A stretch of DNA of 31,589 nucleotides from an uncultured Bacteroidales bacterium. Its GTDB lineage: Bacteria; Bacteroidota; Bacteroidia; Bacteroidales; Bacteroidaceae. A program made the translations under genes and the position numbers. The notes under the pieces are model-generated. The model was not told where the DNA came from. It ran no database searches and saw only the letters and a list, made by a program, of their open reading frames with translations. Below, piece after piece: positions 16,682-23,951 of this stretch (position 1 is its first letter; every line of letters starts with the position of its first letter). The DNA lies in assembly GCA_937898885.1 (NCBI GenBank), contig CALDKD010000063.1:1-31589 (forward strand). The letters run 5' to 3'.

Positions 16682-18019
16682 ATGAAACCTATTTGGGATA
16701 AAGGAAAACCCGTCAACGAGCTGATTCAGAAATATACTGTGGGTCGTGACCGCGAGCTGGATATGCTGCTGGCCCGTTACGATATTCTGGGCTCAATGGC
16801 GCATATAACGATGCTTGAGTCTGTCGGTCTGTTGGGCTCCGATGAGCTTCCGGTACTTCTTGACGGGCTTCGCGAGCTGCTTGTACTCGTTGATGAGGGC
16901 GGCTTTGTAATTGAGGATGGCGTTGAGGATGTCCATTCCGAGGTTGAGCTTCTGTTGACCAGAAAACTGGGTGATGTGGGCAAGAAGATACACTCAGGGC
17001 GCTCAAGGAACGACCAGGTGCTTGTTGACCTCAAACTCTTCATGCGCGACAGGCTTCGTGGCATAGTATCGTCCGTAAATCAGTTGTTTGACGTGCTTAT
17101 CGCACAGAGCAACCGTTTCAAAGACATATTGTTGCCCGGCTATACCCATCTGCAGACAGCCATGCCGTCGTCTTTCGGCCTGTGGCTGGGAGCATACGCC
17201 GAGAGTCTTACAGATGACATGGTGATGCTGAAGGCTGCGTTCGACATCTGCAACCGCAACCCTCTGGGCTCTGCCGCAGGATACGGCTCATCGTTTCCGC
17301 TGGACCGTCAGATGACGACAGATCTTCTTGGCTTCGAGTCAATGGATTACAATGTGGTCTATGCGCAAATGACAAGAGGTAAGTCGGAGCGCATAGTAAG
17401 CACGGCACTGGCATCAGTGGCAGCCACTTTGTCAAAGCTGGCCTTTGACGCGTGTATGTACAACAGTCAGAACTTCGGTTTCATAAAACTGCCTGATGAC
17501 TGCACTACGGGCTCCAGCATTATGCCTCATAAGAAAAATCCTGACGTATTTGAGCTGACAAGAGCCAAGTGCAATCGCCTTCAGTCAATACCGGAGCAGA
17601 TAACCCTTATGACAAACAACCTGCCGAGCGGCTATTTCCGCGATATGCAGCTTGTAAAGGAGGTATTCCTGCCTGCGTTCGATGAGCTTGAGGACTGCAT
17701 CACTATGGTGGCATATATGATACAGCACATCAAGGTCAGCGAGGATATCCTCAGCGACAGCAAGTACGACCCAATCTTCAGTGTTGAGGAGGTGAACCGT
17801 CTGGTTCTTCAGGGGGTTCCTTTCCGCGATGCCTACAGACAGGTTGGGGCTGATATCGAGAATGGCTGTTTTGTAGCAAATAAACAGATACATCACACTC
17901 ATCAGGGAAGCATCGGCAATCTCTGCAATGACCGCATCGCGGAACGTATGCGTACTCTTACCGGAGCATTTCCTTTCAGCAAGATTGACAAGGCATTCAG
18001 TAAACTCGCAGGGGAATGA
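16682..18019 (+). CDS. argH: Argininosuccinate lyase
   Basis: ArgH splits argininosuccinate into arginine and fumarate, the last step of arginine synthesis. The 445-residue protein has the typical opening (FTVGRDRE equivalent: YTVGRDRELDMLL), LGSMAHITML, HSGRSRNDQ and the catalytic-region histidine in PGYTHLQTAMP. The fumarase/lyase superfamily signature GSSIMPHKKNPD lies around residue 280. The stop codon overlaps the start of the next gene (ATGA), which implies coupled translation with a lipoprotein of unrelated appearance. The pairing with pyrE links pyrimidine and arginine metabolism only loosely, through carbamoyl phosphate use in both pathways. Confidence 0.96.
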   Translation: MKPIWDKGKPVNELIQKYTVGRDRELDMLLARYDILGSMAHITMLESVGLLGSDELPVLLDGLRELLVLVDEGGFVIEDGVEDVHSEVELLLTRKLGDVGKKIHSGRSRNDQVLVDLKLFMRDRLRGIVSSVNQLFDVLIAQSNRFKDILLPGYTHLQTAMPSSFGLWLGAYAESLTDDMVMLKAAFDICNRNPLGSAAGYGSSFPLDRQMTTDLLGFESMDYNVVYAQMTRGKSERIVSTALASVAATLSKLAFDACMYNSQNFGFIKLPDDCTTGSSIMPHKKNPDVFELTRAKCNRLQSIPEQITLMTNNLPSGYFRDMQLVKEVFLPAFDELEDCITMVAYMIQHIKVSEDILSDSKYDPIFSVEEVNRLVLQGVPFRDAYRQVGADIENGCFVANKQIHHTHQGSIGNLCNDRIAERMRTLTGAFPFSKIDKAFSKLAGE

Positions 18020-18540
18020 GATATCTACGCTACATCGCTCTTGCCGTTTGTCTGTTGTGCCTGCAGTCCTGTAAGAACTCGTTTGCTATATTCAGCGGCA
18101 AGTATCCTGTACGATACAGATGCGATGTAAGCGTTCCACCTTATAATACGGCTACCTCGCTTGGTGTGTTCCTTTCCGTGCGCCAGTCAGGCGCGAGTCT
18201 GGTGGTGACCGACAATGATGGTGTGGAGTCACGCTATCCGATGACCCAAATGGAATCCAAGGATTTCATTCTGGGGCTTGGCGGGCTGATTTTAGGCACG
18301 CCGGCCTTGGACAATCCCGATTGTGTGATATACGCGTACGATCTGGCCTGTCCTGTCTGCGAGAGGGCATCCACTCGTGTCACATTCTCGAATACCGGTG
18401 AGGCCAGGTGCCCTTCCTGTCACACAGTTTTCGATCTGAACAACAATGGTTTTGTCATTGCCTCAGACAGGGACGATACCCGTCCTTTATTCAGATATCC
18501 TGTCTCAAGAATGGGTATGCAAGTCATAGTGTCAAACTAA
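18016..18540 (+). CDS. Lipoprotein with a Rieske-like/zinc-ribbon four-cysteine domain
   Basis: This 174-residue protein begins with a lipoprotein signal (CLLCLQSCK, Cys19), so it should be exported and lipidated. Four cysteines form C-x2-C-x16-C-x2-C at positions 112, 115, 132 and 135 (ACPVCERA and RCPSCHTVFD). The second half, CPSCHTVFDLNNNGF, reads like the second motif of Rieske [2Fe-2S] proteins, but with Cys where the ligand His would be expected, so a zinc ribbon or rubredoxin-like centre is possible. The function is unknown to me. It overlaps argH by 4 nt and is followed after 10 nt by the DUF3108 gene. Confidence 0.75.
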   Translation: MRYLRYIALAVCLLCLQSCKNSFAIFSGKYPVRYRCDVSVPPYNTATSLGVFLSVRQSGASLVVTDNDGVESRYPMTQMESKDFILGLGGLILGTPALDNPDCVIYAYDLACPVCERASTRVTFSNTGEARCPSCHTVFDLNNNGFVIASDRDDTRPLFRYPVSRMGMQVIVSN

Positions 18541-18550
18541 AATTAAGATT

Positions 18551-19297
18551 ATGGTAAAGTCTATTCGCGGAATTGCTTTTTTGGCGTCACTGCTTTGTGT
18601 CTCAATTTGTCAGGCAGAGACTGTCACATACAGGCTTGGCCTCTCTTTGGGAGGCAGAGGAATGGCCGCTGGAACCGGTGTCTATTCGGAGAATCACACT
18701 GTCTATAATGGAAAAGACGCCGTTCAGATGAAGATGACGCTTACTACCAATAAACTTGCCGATATCGCGTTCAAGATGCGCGATACCATAACATCTGTAC
18801 AGACACTGAAGGGCGAGCCTATTCAATATTGCAAGATTGTGAACGAGAAGAACACCCACAACATTGAGACTGCCGAGTTTGTAAGGTCAGGAGGCAAGCA
18901 CAACGTGAGGCTTCTGGTCCGCAATCAGGAGCGGGTTATCTATGACCGCTCAGAGAGCTGGGACGAGCCGGTCTATGATATGCTCAGTATGCTTCGCTAT
19001 GCCAGAGGCATAGACGCCACGAATCTTTCCGAGGGCGATGTGGTGAAAATTCCTATGGTCAATGGCGAGCTTGTCGTGGTGCAGCACATAGTGTTCGAGG
19101 GCAGGGAGCGAATCAAAGACGAGAGGGGCGACAAGACTGATTGTCTGCGCCTGTCAGTACGTGATTACAAGAAAGGTCCGGAGCGTGAGACAATGAAGGT
19201 CTATGTGACAGATGACAGCGCCCACATTCCAGTGCGTCTTGACATTATTCTTGGCAGCGCGGTAATAAAGGCTGTGCTGAACGATTATACTGAATGA
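18551..19297 (+). CDS. DUF3108 family exported protein
   Basis: This 248-residue protein has a signal peptide (MVKSIRGIAFLASLLCVSICQAE) and then one beta-rich domain. Its pattern includes YRLGLSLGGRGMAAGTGVYS near the start and DYKKGPERETMKVYVTDDSAHIPVRLDIILG near the end, the latter typical of DUF3108. Proteins of this family are periplasmic or outer-membrane associated with a predicted lipid-binding-like barrel fold, but no firm function is established. Its stop overlaps the next start (ATGA), so it is translated together with the methyltransferase. The preceding lipoprotein and this protein may act together in the envelope, which is inference from order alone. Confidence 0.78.
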   Translation: MVKSIRGIAFLASLLCVSICQAETVTYRLGLSLGGRGMAAGTGVYSENHTVYNGKDAVQMKMTLTTNKLADIAFKMRDTITSVQTLKGEPIQYCKIVNEKNTHNIETAEFVRSGGKHNVRLLVRNQERVIYDRSESWDEPVYDMLSMLRYARGIDATNLSEGDVVKIPMVNGELVVVQHIVFEGRERIKDERGDKTDCLRLSVRDYKKGPERETMKVYVTDDSAHIPVRLDIILGSAVIKAVLNDYTE

Positions 19298-19956
19298 ATA
19301 TGCAGGTAACTAAAAACCGTTTTCTCAACAGGAAAGGCTTCGGCATCCACTCACCCTGGGCTTACGACCTCATTACAAATGTAATAGAGGAGAAACTGCC
19401 CTATTATGCATACGATGATTTGTATGAGTATTGGGAGAAAGCTCCTGACTTCCTTCCTCAGTACGATGAGAACGTCGATCAGATGTTGTTCCGTCTTGTC
19501 AATGCCCTTCATCCACGCCTGATATTGGAGATTGGCACAGGTGCCGGCGTAAGCACCGGATATCTGGCCGCTGTCTCGGGCAAGATACCTTGTATTACTC
19601 TTGACGCCCCACATCCGGCTACCAGTCAGGTAAAGGGCAATCTCGGGACATTCCCGAACATTGAGTATCGCAGCGGCAATGTGCCGGCGATGTTGGAGGC
19701 ATTTACAGGTGAGGGCCATTCAATAGACTTTGTGCATCTTGCCCATACCGCCTTTTTCAGGGAGGCCGTTGACATACTGCTCCCGTCCTTGAACGATCAA
19801 TCAGTGATAGTAGTGGAAGGCATCAGGGGCAGCAACCGCAAGAATTGGTTTGAGACTCTCGCGGCTAGTGACAAGACTGGAGTCGTAATTACAAAAGGCT
19901 CGGTAGGAATGCTTTTCTTTGACAAGAAAATGTATAAACAAAGCTATAGACTATGA
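19294..19956 (+). CDS. Class I SAM-dependent methyltransferase
   Basis: This 220-residue protein has the opening RFLNRKGFGIHSPWAYDLI seen in a Bacteroidales-specific methyltransferase group. The SAM-binding motif LILEIGTGAGVSTGYLAA lies around residues 72-89, the acidic residue after strand 2 is in ITLDAPHP, and the later strand SIDFVHLAH stands where catalytic or metal residues lie in O-methyltransferases. The substrate is unknown. It overlaps the DUF3108 gene upstream and the adenosyltransferase gene downstream by 4 nt each, so all three are translationally coupled. No membrane segment or signal peptide is seen, so it is cytoplasmic. Confidence 0.82.
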   Translation: MNMQVTKNRFLNRKGFGIHSPWAYDLITNVIEEKLPYYAYDDLYEYWEKAPDFLPQYDENVDQMLFRLVNALHPRLILEIGTGAGVSTGYLAAVSGKIPCITLDAPHPATSQVKGNLGTFPNIEYRSGNVPAMLEAFTGEGHSIDFVHLAHTAFFREAVDILLPSLNDQSVIVVEGIRGSNRKNWFETLAASDKTGVVITKGSVGMLFFDKKMYKQSYRL

Positions 19957-20498
19957 GAATATATACAGGAACCGGCGATGACGGCACAACAAGTCTTGTG
20001 GGCGGTCAGAGAGTCTCAAAGACCGATGTGCGGCTTGAGGCATACGGCACTGTTGATGAGTTGAATGCCAATATTGGCCTGCTTGCCGCATATATTACCG
20101 ATAAATCCGATCTGGACAACATCCGATGGATTCAGAACCGTCTTTTCTGCATTGGCGGAACACTGGCCACCGATACGGACACAACCCGTGTGCCTGATAA
20201 TTGCCGCATCTGTACCGACGAGGTTACCCGCATAGAGCGGATGATAGATGCTGCCGGCGAAGGCCTTCCACAACAAAAGGCGTTCATTCTTCCTGGCGGT
20301 AGCCGTGGAGCGGCCGTCTGCCACGTTGCCAGAACTGTATGCCGTCGCGCCGAGAGGTGTATCCTTCAACTTAACATTAATCATCCGGTAGAGCCTAATA
20401 TATTGGTTTTTATTAACAGACTTTCTGATTATCTGTTTGTTATGTCCCGCCGTATAAACTTTTTGAGCGATACAAATGAGATTTTTTGGGGTGAATAG
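19953..20498 (+). CDS. ATP:cob(I)alamin adenosyltransferase, PduO type
   Basis: This enzyme converts cob(I)alamin to adenosylcobalamin, the cofactor of methylmalonyl-CoA mutase in the succinate-propionate pathway of Bacteroidales. The 181-residue protein has the ATP-binding opening MRIYTGTGDDGTTSLVGGQRVSK, then EAYGTVDELNANIGLL. The C-terminal helix region contains RTVCRRAERC and the ending NRLSDYLFVMSRRINF, all diagnostic of the PduO/cobA-2 family. It is the last gene of the pyrE-led operon and overlaps the methyltransferase gene by 4 nt. I see no clear hairpin terminator after it. Confidence 0.94.
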   Translation: MRIYTGTGDDGTTSLVGGQRVSKTDVRLEAYGTVDELNANIGLLAAYITDKSDLDNIRWIQNRLFCIGGTLATDTDTTRVPDNCRICTDEVTRIERMIDAAGEGLPQQKAFILPGGSRGAAVCHVARTVCRRAERCILQLNINHPVEPNILVFINRLSDYLFVMSRRINFLSDTNEIFWGE

Positions 20499-20519
20499 TA
20501 TCACTAATTGTTTTTTTTC

Positions 20520-20527
20520 TACTTTTG
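20520..20527 (+). promoter_or_regulatory. Putative -7 element for the DUF2795 gene
   Basis: TACTTTTG followed by C is an exact TAnnTTTG match about 33 nt before the start at 20560, preceded by a run of eight T. No TTTG is seen at the -33 spacing. Confidence 0.5.
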
Positions 20528-20559
20528 CGGCCTGAAACAAATATTAATTATCTGAAACT

Positions 20560-20781
20560 ATGTATTGGACTTTGGAATTAGCTTCAAAACTTGAAGATGC
20601 TCCCTGGCCAGCAACCAAGGACGAATTGATTGATTACGCTGTCCGTTCAGGATCACCATTGGAAGTAATAGAGAACCTACAGGAGATAGAAGATGAGGGC
20701 GATGTCTATGAAAGCATAGAGGACATCTGGCCCGATTACCCCTCAAATGATGACTTCTTCTTCAACGAGGAGGAATATTAA
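20560..20781 (+). CDS. DUF2795 family small acidic protein
   Basis: This 73-residue, strongly acidic protein has the DUF2795 pattern: a first helix (YWTLELASKLEDAPWPATKDELIDYA), the turn RSGSPLEVIENLQEIEDEG, and a very acidic tail rich in Asp and Glu ending FFFNEEEY. This family is common and highly conserved in Bacteroidales, and I know of no proven function; a small regulator or nucleic-acid-linked factor is often guessed. It has its own promoter-like element and a strong terminator, so it is transcribed alone. It is the last core gene before the accessory region. Confidence 0.9.
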   Translation: MYWTLELASKLEDAPWPATKDELIDYAVRSGSPLEVIENLQEIEDEGDVYESIEDIWPDYPSNDDFFFNEEEY

Positions 20782-20813
20782 CGATAATTGGTGCTGATTA
20801 TCAATAACTTAGC

Positions 20814-20844
20814 AAAACCAGTGGGAAGTCCCACTGGTTTTTTT
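20814..20844 (+). terminator. Rho-independent terminator of the DUF2795 gene
   Basis: A near-perfect inverted repeat, AAAACCAGTGGGA (20814-20826) with TCCCACTGGTTTT (20829-20841), is followed by further T residues. It lies 33 nt after the stop and marks the end of the core genes. Confidence 0.9.
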
Positions 20845-20853
20845 GTGCTAAAA

Positions 20854-20886
20854 TGGGTCAAAAATGGGGTCAAAATGAGGTCAAAA
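20854..20886. repeat. Three tandem 11-bp repeats, TGRGGTCAAAA-like
   Basis: The units TGGGTCAAAAA (20854-20864), TGGGGTCAAAA (20865-20875) and TGAGGTCAAAA (20876-20886) stand head to tail with a period of exactly 11 bp, about one helical turn. They lie between the DUF2795 terminator and the recombinase remnant, where an integrated element would have its end, so they may be old recombinase arm or accessory-protein sites. Confidence 0.6.
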
Positions 20887-21065
20887 TAGGGGGTTTTGAG
20901 GGGGGGGACTTCCCTGAGATTTCCCTGAAAAATGGCAAATCCTCCTGAAAAGGTAATAGTAAGTCTAAAGGAAGAGGAATAGTAACTGGGCAACAATAAA
21001 GGCACCAACTATTGTAGTCAGTGCCTTTAAAAATCACTATGAATCAGTGATTTATGCCAAATTTC
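20887..21065. other. Non-coding stretch next to the integrase remnant, G-rich at its left end
   Basis: Nothing protein-like is convincing here on either strand. The left end has G runs (TAGGGGGTTTTGAGGGGGGG, about 20887-20907). The right part contains two inverted repeats: AAAGGCAC (20998-21005) with GTGCCTTT (21021-21028), and the hairpin listed separately. The element's attachment site probably lay in this stretch or just left of it, but I cannot point to a core without a second copy. Confidence 0.4.
21028..21053 (-). terminator. Hairpin terminator of the recombinase remnant
   Basis: On the minus strand AAATCACT pairs with AGTGATTT around a 7-nt loop (plus 21031-21053), followed by TTTTTA. 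It stands 12 nt after the stop codon of the recombinase fragment, so the remnant has kept its own transcription end. Confidence 0.5.
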
Positions 21066-21265
21066 CTATAGCTGAAAGTTCATACTTTCATCAACTGTTA
21101 TCTGAAGGGTCTCTTGAAGGACAGTTGCATATACTTTTTCTGTGGTCATCACAGAAGAATGGCCCATCAGCCTGGACAGGCTGTGAATGTCTGCTCCATT
21201 GTTCACTCCTAATGTTGCAAAAGAGTGTCTTGAACAGTGAATATGAAGCAGTTGCCTCCGCTTCA
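21066..21265 (-). pseudogene. C-terminal remnant of an element-borne tyrosine recombinase (integrase)
   Basis: About 65 residues of a tyrosine recombinase catalytic end are recognisable: HCSRHSFATLGVNNGAD carries the H-x-x-R pair, LMGHSSVMTTEKVYA the second His and the Tyr nucleophile, then a short tail. The match stops near 21265. Upstream in the same frame the residues no longer look like an integrase, and the core-binding domain and first catalytic Arg are absent. The frame is nominally open to an ATG at 21338, but those residues come from the opposite-strand gene. It differs clearly from the intact xerD at 4386-5288. This is best read as the end of a decayed integrative element, and it marks the left edge of the accessory region. 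Confidence 0.8.
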
Positions 21266-21791
21266 TCCTGCAGGTACAGAGGACAATGGTACCATCAATC
21301 AGATAATTGAGCAAGACATAAAGAACGATTATGGTCAAGAATTACAAAGACTGCAATCTATGATGACGCAATTGGTGGAATTACATGAAAAGATGGTTAA
21401 AGAGGAAACTAATATTCGTTCCATGATTGACGTTATGAATCAACTCGGGGTAATGCTTTCCAAAGAATGCGAAAGATTATCCGTCTTGCAGAAACAAGTG
21501 CGAAATCAAGTGGCTGAAATGAGCCAGAAATCAATTCCAATTTCCATTCCAGATGATGTTAATGCCAGACTCAATCAAATATATTCCAACTATCTCAATG
21601 ACACAAAGGAGAACTTGCGACAAATGCAGGTAGAATATCAACAATCTATTCAAAAGCGCAATGAAAAGTTCCTGTCTGATCTCAGTCGCAACAAAGGAGT
21701 ATGGTTTTCTCGGAAGGTCTTCTGGTGGGTATTCGGAATCTTCTATGGGGTATCAATGTTAGGGTTACTTGCGTTATTTCTGGAGTTTTGA
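21237..21791 (+). CDS. Coiled-coil protein with C-terminal membrane helix, possibly from a mobilisable element
   Basis: This 184-residue frame begins at GTG 21237, with an ATG at 21243. The middle (about residues 25-155) is a long Gln/Glu/Lys-rich helical stretch predicted to form coiled coil. A tail of basic and aromatic residues leads into one membrane helix (VFWWVFGIFYGVSMLGLLALFL). The layout resembles the uncharacterised coiled-coil/membrane proteins found after relaxase genes in Bacteroidetes mobilisable elements, but I cannot assign a family. Its first codons overlap the end of the integrase remnant on the other strand, so its true N-terminus may have been lost at a deletion junction. 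A strong terminator sits on its stop codon. Confidence 0.6.
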   Translation: MNMKQLPPLHPAGTEDNGTINQIIEQDIKNDYGQELQRLQSMMTQLVELHEKMVKEETNIRSMIDVMNQLGVMLSKECERLSVLQKQVRNQVAEMSQKSIPISIPDDVNARLNQIYSNYLNDTKENLRQMQVEYQQSIQKRNEKFLSDLSRNKGVWFSRKVFWWVFGIFYGVSMLGLLALFLEF

Positions 21792-21809
21792 TGTGTCACA
21801 AAACTCCAG
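21780..21809 (+). terminator. Hairpin terminator overlapping the coiled-coil gene's stop
   Basis: An 11-bp perfect stem, CTGGAGTTTTG (21780-21790) with CAAAACTCCAG (21799-21809), has an 8-nt loop and is followed by G and TTTCTTCT. The TGA stop codon lies at the top of the stem. It separates the element remnant from the restriction-modification operon. Confidence 0.7.
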
Positions 21810-21886
21810 GTTTCTTCTCATATCATTGTTGGTAAAACTCATAGTCATTTATCTTGGAATTTCGCAATTAGTTGAAAATAATTCAT

Positions 21887-21894
21887 TATTTTTG
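21887..21894 (+). promoter_or_regulatory. Putative -7 element for the restriction-modification operon
   Basis: TATTTTTG is an exact TAnnTTTG match 23 nt before the XRE gene. Short inverted repeats overlap it: AATTA (21866-21870) with TAATT (21879-21883), and ATTA (21885-21888) with TAAT (21895-21898). They could be an operator for the XRE protein, but the region is A+T-rich, so chance is possible. Confidence 0.45.
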
Positions 21895-21917
21895 TAATCA
21901 ACAAGATCGCCATATAA

Positions 21918-22142
21918 ATGGAAGATATTAATAGATTGAAGGTTGTTCTTGCCGAGAAGAAAAGGACCAGCAGATGGTTGGCCAGTGAACTAGGTGTCAC
22001 ACCATCAACTGTATCCAAATGGTGCACCAATTCTTCTCAGCCAGATTTATCAAATCTCGTGAAGATAGCGGATTTATTGTCAGTTGACATCAAGGAACTG
22101 ATTGTAGCAGAGTACAACAAGTTGTATGTCAGGGCTGATTAG
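21918..22142 (+). CDS. XRE-family HTH regulator (putative R-M controller protein)
   Basis: This 74-residue protein is almost wholly one Cro/C1-type helix-turn-helix domain: helices RLKVVLAEKKRTSRWLASEL and TPSTVSKWCTNSS, with the stabilising segment DLSNLVKIADLLSVDIKELI. Small XRE proteins directly before restriction-modification genes commonly act as controller proteins that time endonuclease expression. Here it is the first gene of the operon, its stop overlaps the longest reading of the methylase gene, and a promoter with small inverted repeats lies just before it. The controller role is inferred from position. It could instead repress the methylase operon. Confidence 0.8.
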   Translation: MEDINRLKVVLAEKKRTSRWLASELGVTPSTVSKWCTNSSQPDLSNLVKIADLLSVDIKELIVAEYNKLYVRAD

Positions 22143-23079
22143 CAAACAACAATTTGATGCATTTGAATGTATGAAGAGTATTAAAGAAACATCAGCTAAG
22201 CCATTTATCAAGTGGGTTGGAGGTAAAACGCAGCTGCTTGATGAAGTGAAGATGTCCCTTCCGTCAGACTTGAAAGCAAGGACTAGAGTGACATATGTAG
22301 AACCATTTGTCGGAGGTGGAGCAGTGTTGTTTTGGATTCTTCAAGAGTATCCAAACATAGAAAAGGCGGTTATCAATGATATCAACGCCGAGCTGATTTG
22401 CACATACCGGGTGATTAAGGGTAATGTCGAAGCTCTGATCCAAAAGCTCAACCAGCTCCAGTCGGAGTATATTCCATTTAATGCAGACGACAGGAAAGAC
22501 TATTTTCTGGAGAAAAGAGCTCAATTTAATTCGCGAAACATATCCGATGTTGAAACAGCTGCTCTGTTTATCTTTTTGAACAGGACTTGCTTCAACGGAT
22601 TATACCGTGTTAACTCTAAAGGTGAGTTTAATGTTCCTCATGGCAAATATTCTAATCCTAAGATTTGTGATGAAGATACGTTACGTGCTGACTCTGCCCT
22701 GCTCCAAAAGGTTGAGATTCTTTGTGGAGATTTCAGCGAGACTGAAAGGTTCGCCGGTCCTGATGCGGTATTCTACTTTGATCCTCCGTATAAGCCACTG
22801 ACAGAAACCGCTGCATTTACATCATACGCCAAAGATGGTTTCGATGACAACGAACAGCGGCGTTTAGGCCGATTCATTGACGGAATTGCGGCAGAAGGTT
22901 CCGCTTTTGTGGCAAGCAATTCAGATCTAAAGAATGTCAATCCGGAAGAGAACTTCTTTGATAAGCTTTATCACAAGTTTACCATCAAGAGAGTATCTGC
23001 GGCCAGAATGATTAATTCCAATCCAAATGGTCGTGGATGCATATCAGAGATTATGATTTCAAACGCCATCAATATATAA
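22126..23079 (+). CDS. DpnII/MboI-type GATC adenine methyltransferase, alpha class (Dam family)
   Basis: This enzyme methylates adenine in double-stranded GATC and protects host DNA. Motif order marks it as alpha-class D12: KPFIKWVGGKTQLL (motif X) near the N-terminus, EPFVGGG (motif I, about 59-65), and the catalytic DPPY (motif IV) at about 219-222 in YFDPPYKPL. NRTCFNGLYRVNSKGEFNVPHG and SETAAFTSY-like segments match the Dam/DpnM group. The 317-residue reading from 22126 overlaps the XRE gene by 17 nt. Homologues begin near the ATG at 22171 (MKSIKETSAKPF), so that start, giving 302 residues, is a serious alternative. The endonuclease gene follows after 4 nt. GATC specificity is inferred from the family and the linked DpnII gene. 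Confidence 0.92.
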   Translation: MSGLISKQQFDAFECMKSIKETSAKPFIKWVGGKTQLLDEVKMSLPSDLKARTRVTYVEPFVGGGAVLFWILQEYPNIEKAVINDINAELICTYRVIKGNVEALIQKLNQLQSEYIPFNADDRKDYFLEKRAQFNSRNISDVETAALFIFLNRTCFNGLYRVNSKGEFNVPHGKYSNPKICDEDTLRADSALLQKVEILCGDFSETERFAGPDAVFYFDPPYKPLTETAAFTSYAKDGFDDNEQRRLGRFIDGIAAEGSAFVASNSDLKNVNPEENFFDKLYHKFTIKRVSAARMINSNPNGRGCISEIMISNAINI

Positions 23080-23083
23080 GGTT

Positions 23084-23947
23084 ATGAGAGATTTTGACAA
23101 ATGGCTTGCGGCTTTCAGACCGTCTATCGCCGACTATAAATACTACGTGGATTTTGACAAGGTTTTCGCAAATGTCGAGGCAATCAAGATTCCATTGAAC
23201 ATATTGAACTCGCTCATAGGTTCAAAGAACATAGAGAAGGAATTTGAAGCCATCCTCAAACAATACCCGGAGACATTGAAATGTATTCCGATTCTCATAG
23301 CAAAACGAGAAATGGAAATCTATGCGTTGGAAGATAGTGGCACATTACTGAAATATGATTTCCATAAGAGTAACTATAGCATTGAACAATACCTCGTTTT
23401 CATGAGAGAAACAGGTTTGCTCGACTTGCTCCAACATCATATAATAAACAATCTTGTTGATTATGTTACAGGAGTTGAGGTCGGATTGGATTCAAATGGC
23501 AGAAAAAATAGAGGTGGTGATTTGATGGAGAATCTCGTAGAAAAACACATTAAGGCGGCGGGATTTGTTAAGGATAAGACTTATTTCAAAGAAATGACCA
23601 TCAAGAAGGTACAGAAGAAATGGGGCCTTGATCTATCGGGGATTTCGAACAATGGGAAAACTGTCAAACGATTTGATTTTGTAATAGAAGGACATAATGA
23701 AATCATTTGCATTGAAACGAACTTCTATACCAGTCAAGGCTCAAAGCTTAATGAGACAGCAAGGAGCTACGAAGAAATAGCAAAGAGTTCTGCCTCAATC
23801 AAAGGTTTCCGATTTGTATGGATTACAGATGGATCTGATGGCTGGAGCCAAGCTAAAAATAATTTGGAAGAGACCTTTGATGTCTTGAAGGATTTATACA
23901 ATATCAAGGATTTGGAAGACGGTATTTTGTCTGAAATAGCCAAGTAG
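23084..23947 (+). CDS. DpnII/MboI-family type II restriction endonuclease (GATC)
   Basis: This 287-residue protein belongs to the DpnII/MboI family, which cleaves unmethylated GATC. The most telling stretch is ICIETNFYTSQGSKLNETARSY (around residues 208-229), strongly conserved in the family. With D198 (KRFDFV) it forms the D-x12-E-x-N version of the PD-(D/E)XK site, D198/E211/N213. The segment GRKNRGGDLMENLVE (about 139-153) adds another conserved acidic position. The gene is intact and flanked by its two methylases with 4-nt gaps, in the order methylase-endonuclease-methylase. It is probably the toxic part of the set, with its level limited by the upstream XRE protein. Confidence 0.93.
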   Translation: MRDFDKWLAAFRPSIADYKYYVDFDKVFANVEAIKIPLNILNSLIGSKNIEKEFEAILKQYPETLKCIPILIAKREMEIYALEDSGTLLKYDFHKSNYSIEQYLVFMRETGLLDLLQHHIINNLVDYVTGVEVGLDSNGRKNRGGDLMENLVEKHIKAAGFVKDKTYFKEMTIKKVQKKWGLDLSGISNNGKTVKRFDFVIEGHNEIICIETNFYTSQGSKLNETARSYEEIAKSSASIKGFRFVWITDGSDGWSQAKNNLEETFDVLKDLYNIKDLEDGILSEIAK

Positions 23948-23951
23948 ATGT

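Noticed and set aside
20016..20540. A 174-codon minus-strand frame opposite the adenosyltransferase
   Set aside because: The plus strand encodes a clear PduO protein with all family motifs; the antisense reading resembles nothing.
20854..20886. CRISPR array or minisatellite reading of the 11-bp repeats
   Set aside because: Units are too short, without spacers and only three; no cas genes are seen anywhere in the window.
20778..21008. A 76-codon minus-strand frame in the boundary region
   Set aside because: It runs through the terminator hairpin and the 11-bp repeats, its composition is not protein-like and it has no start context.
21066..21338. Integrase fragment as a complete 90-residue gene
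   Set aside because: Only the C-terminal catalytic part from about 21265 is integrase-like; the N-terminal residues of that frame come from the antisense of the coiled-coil gene.
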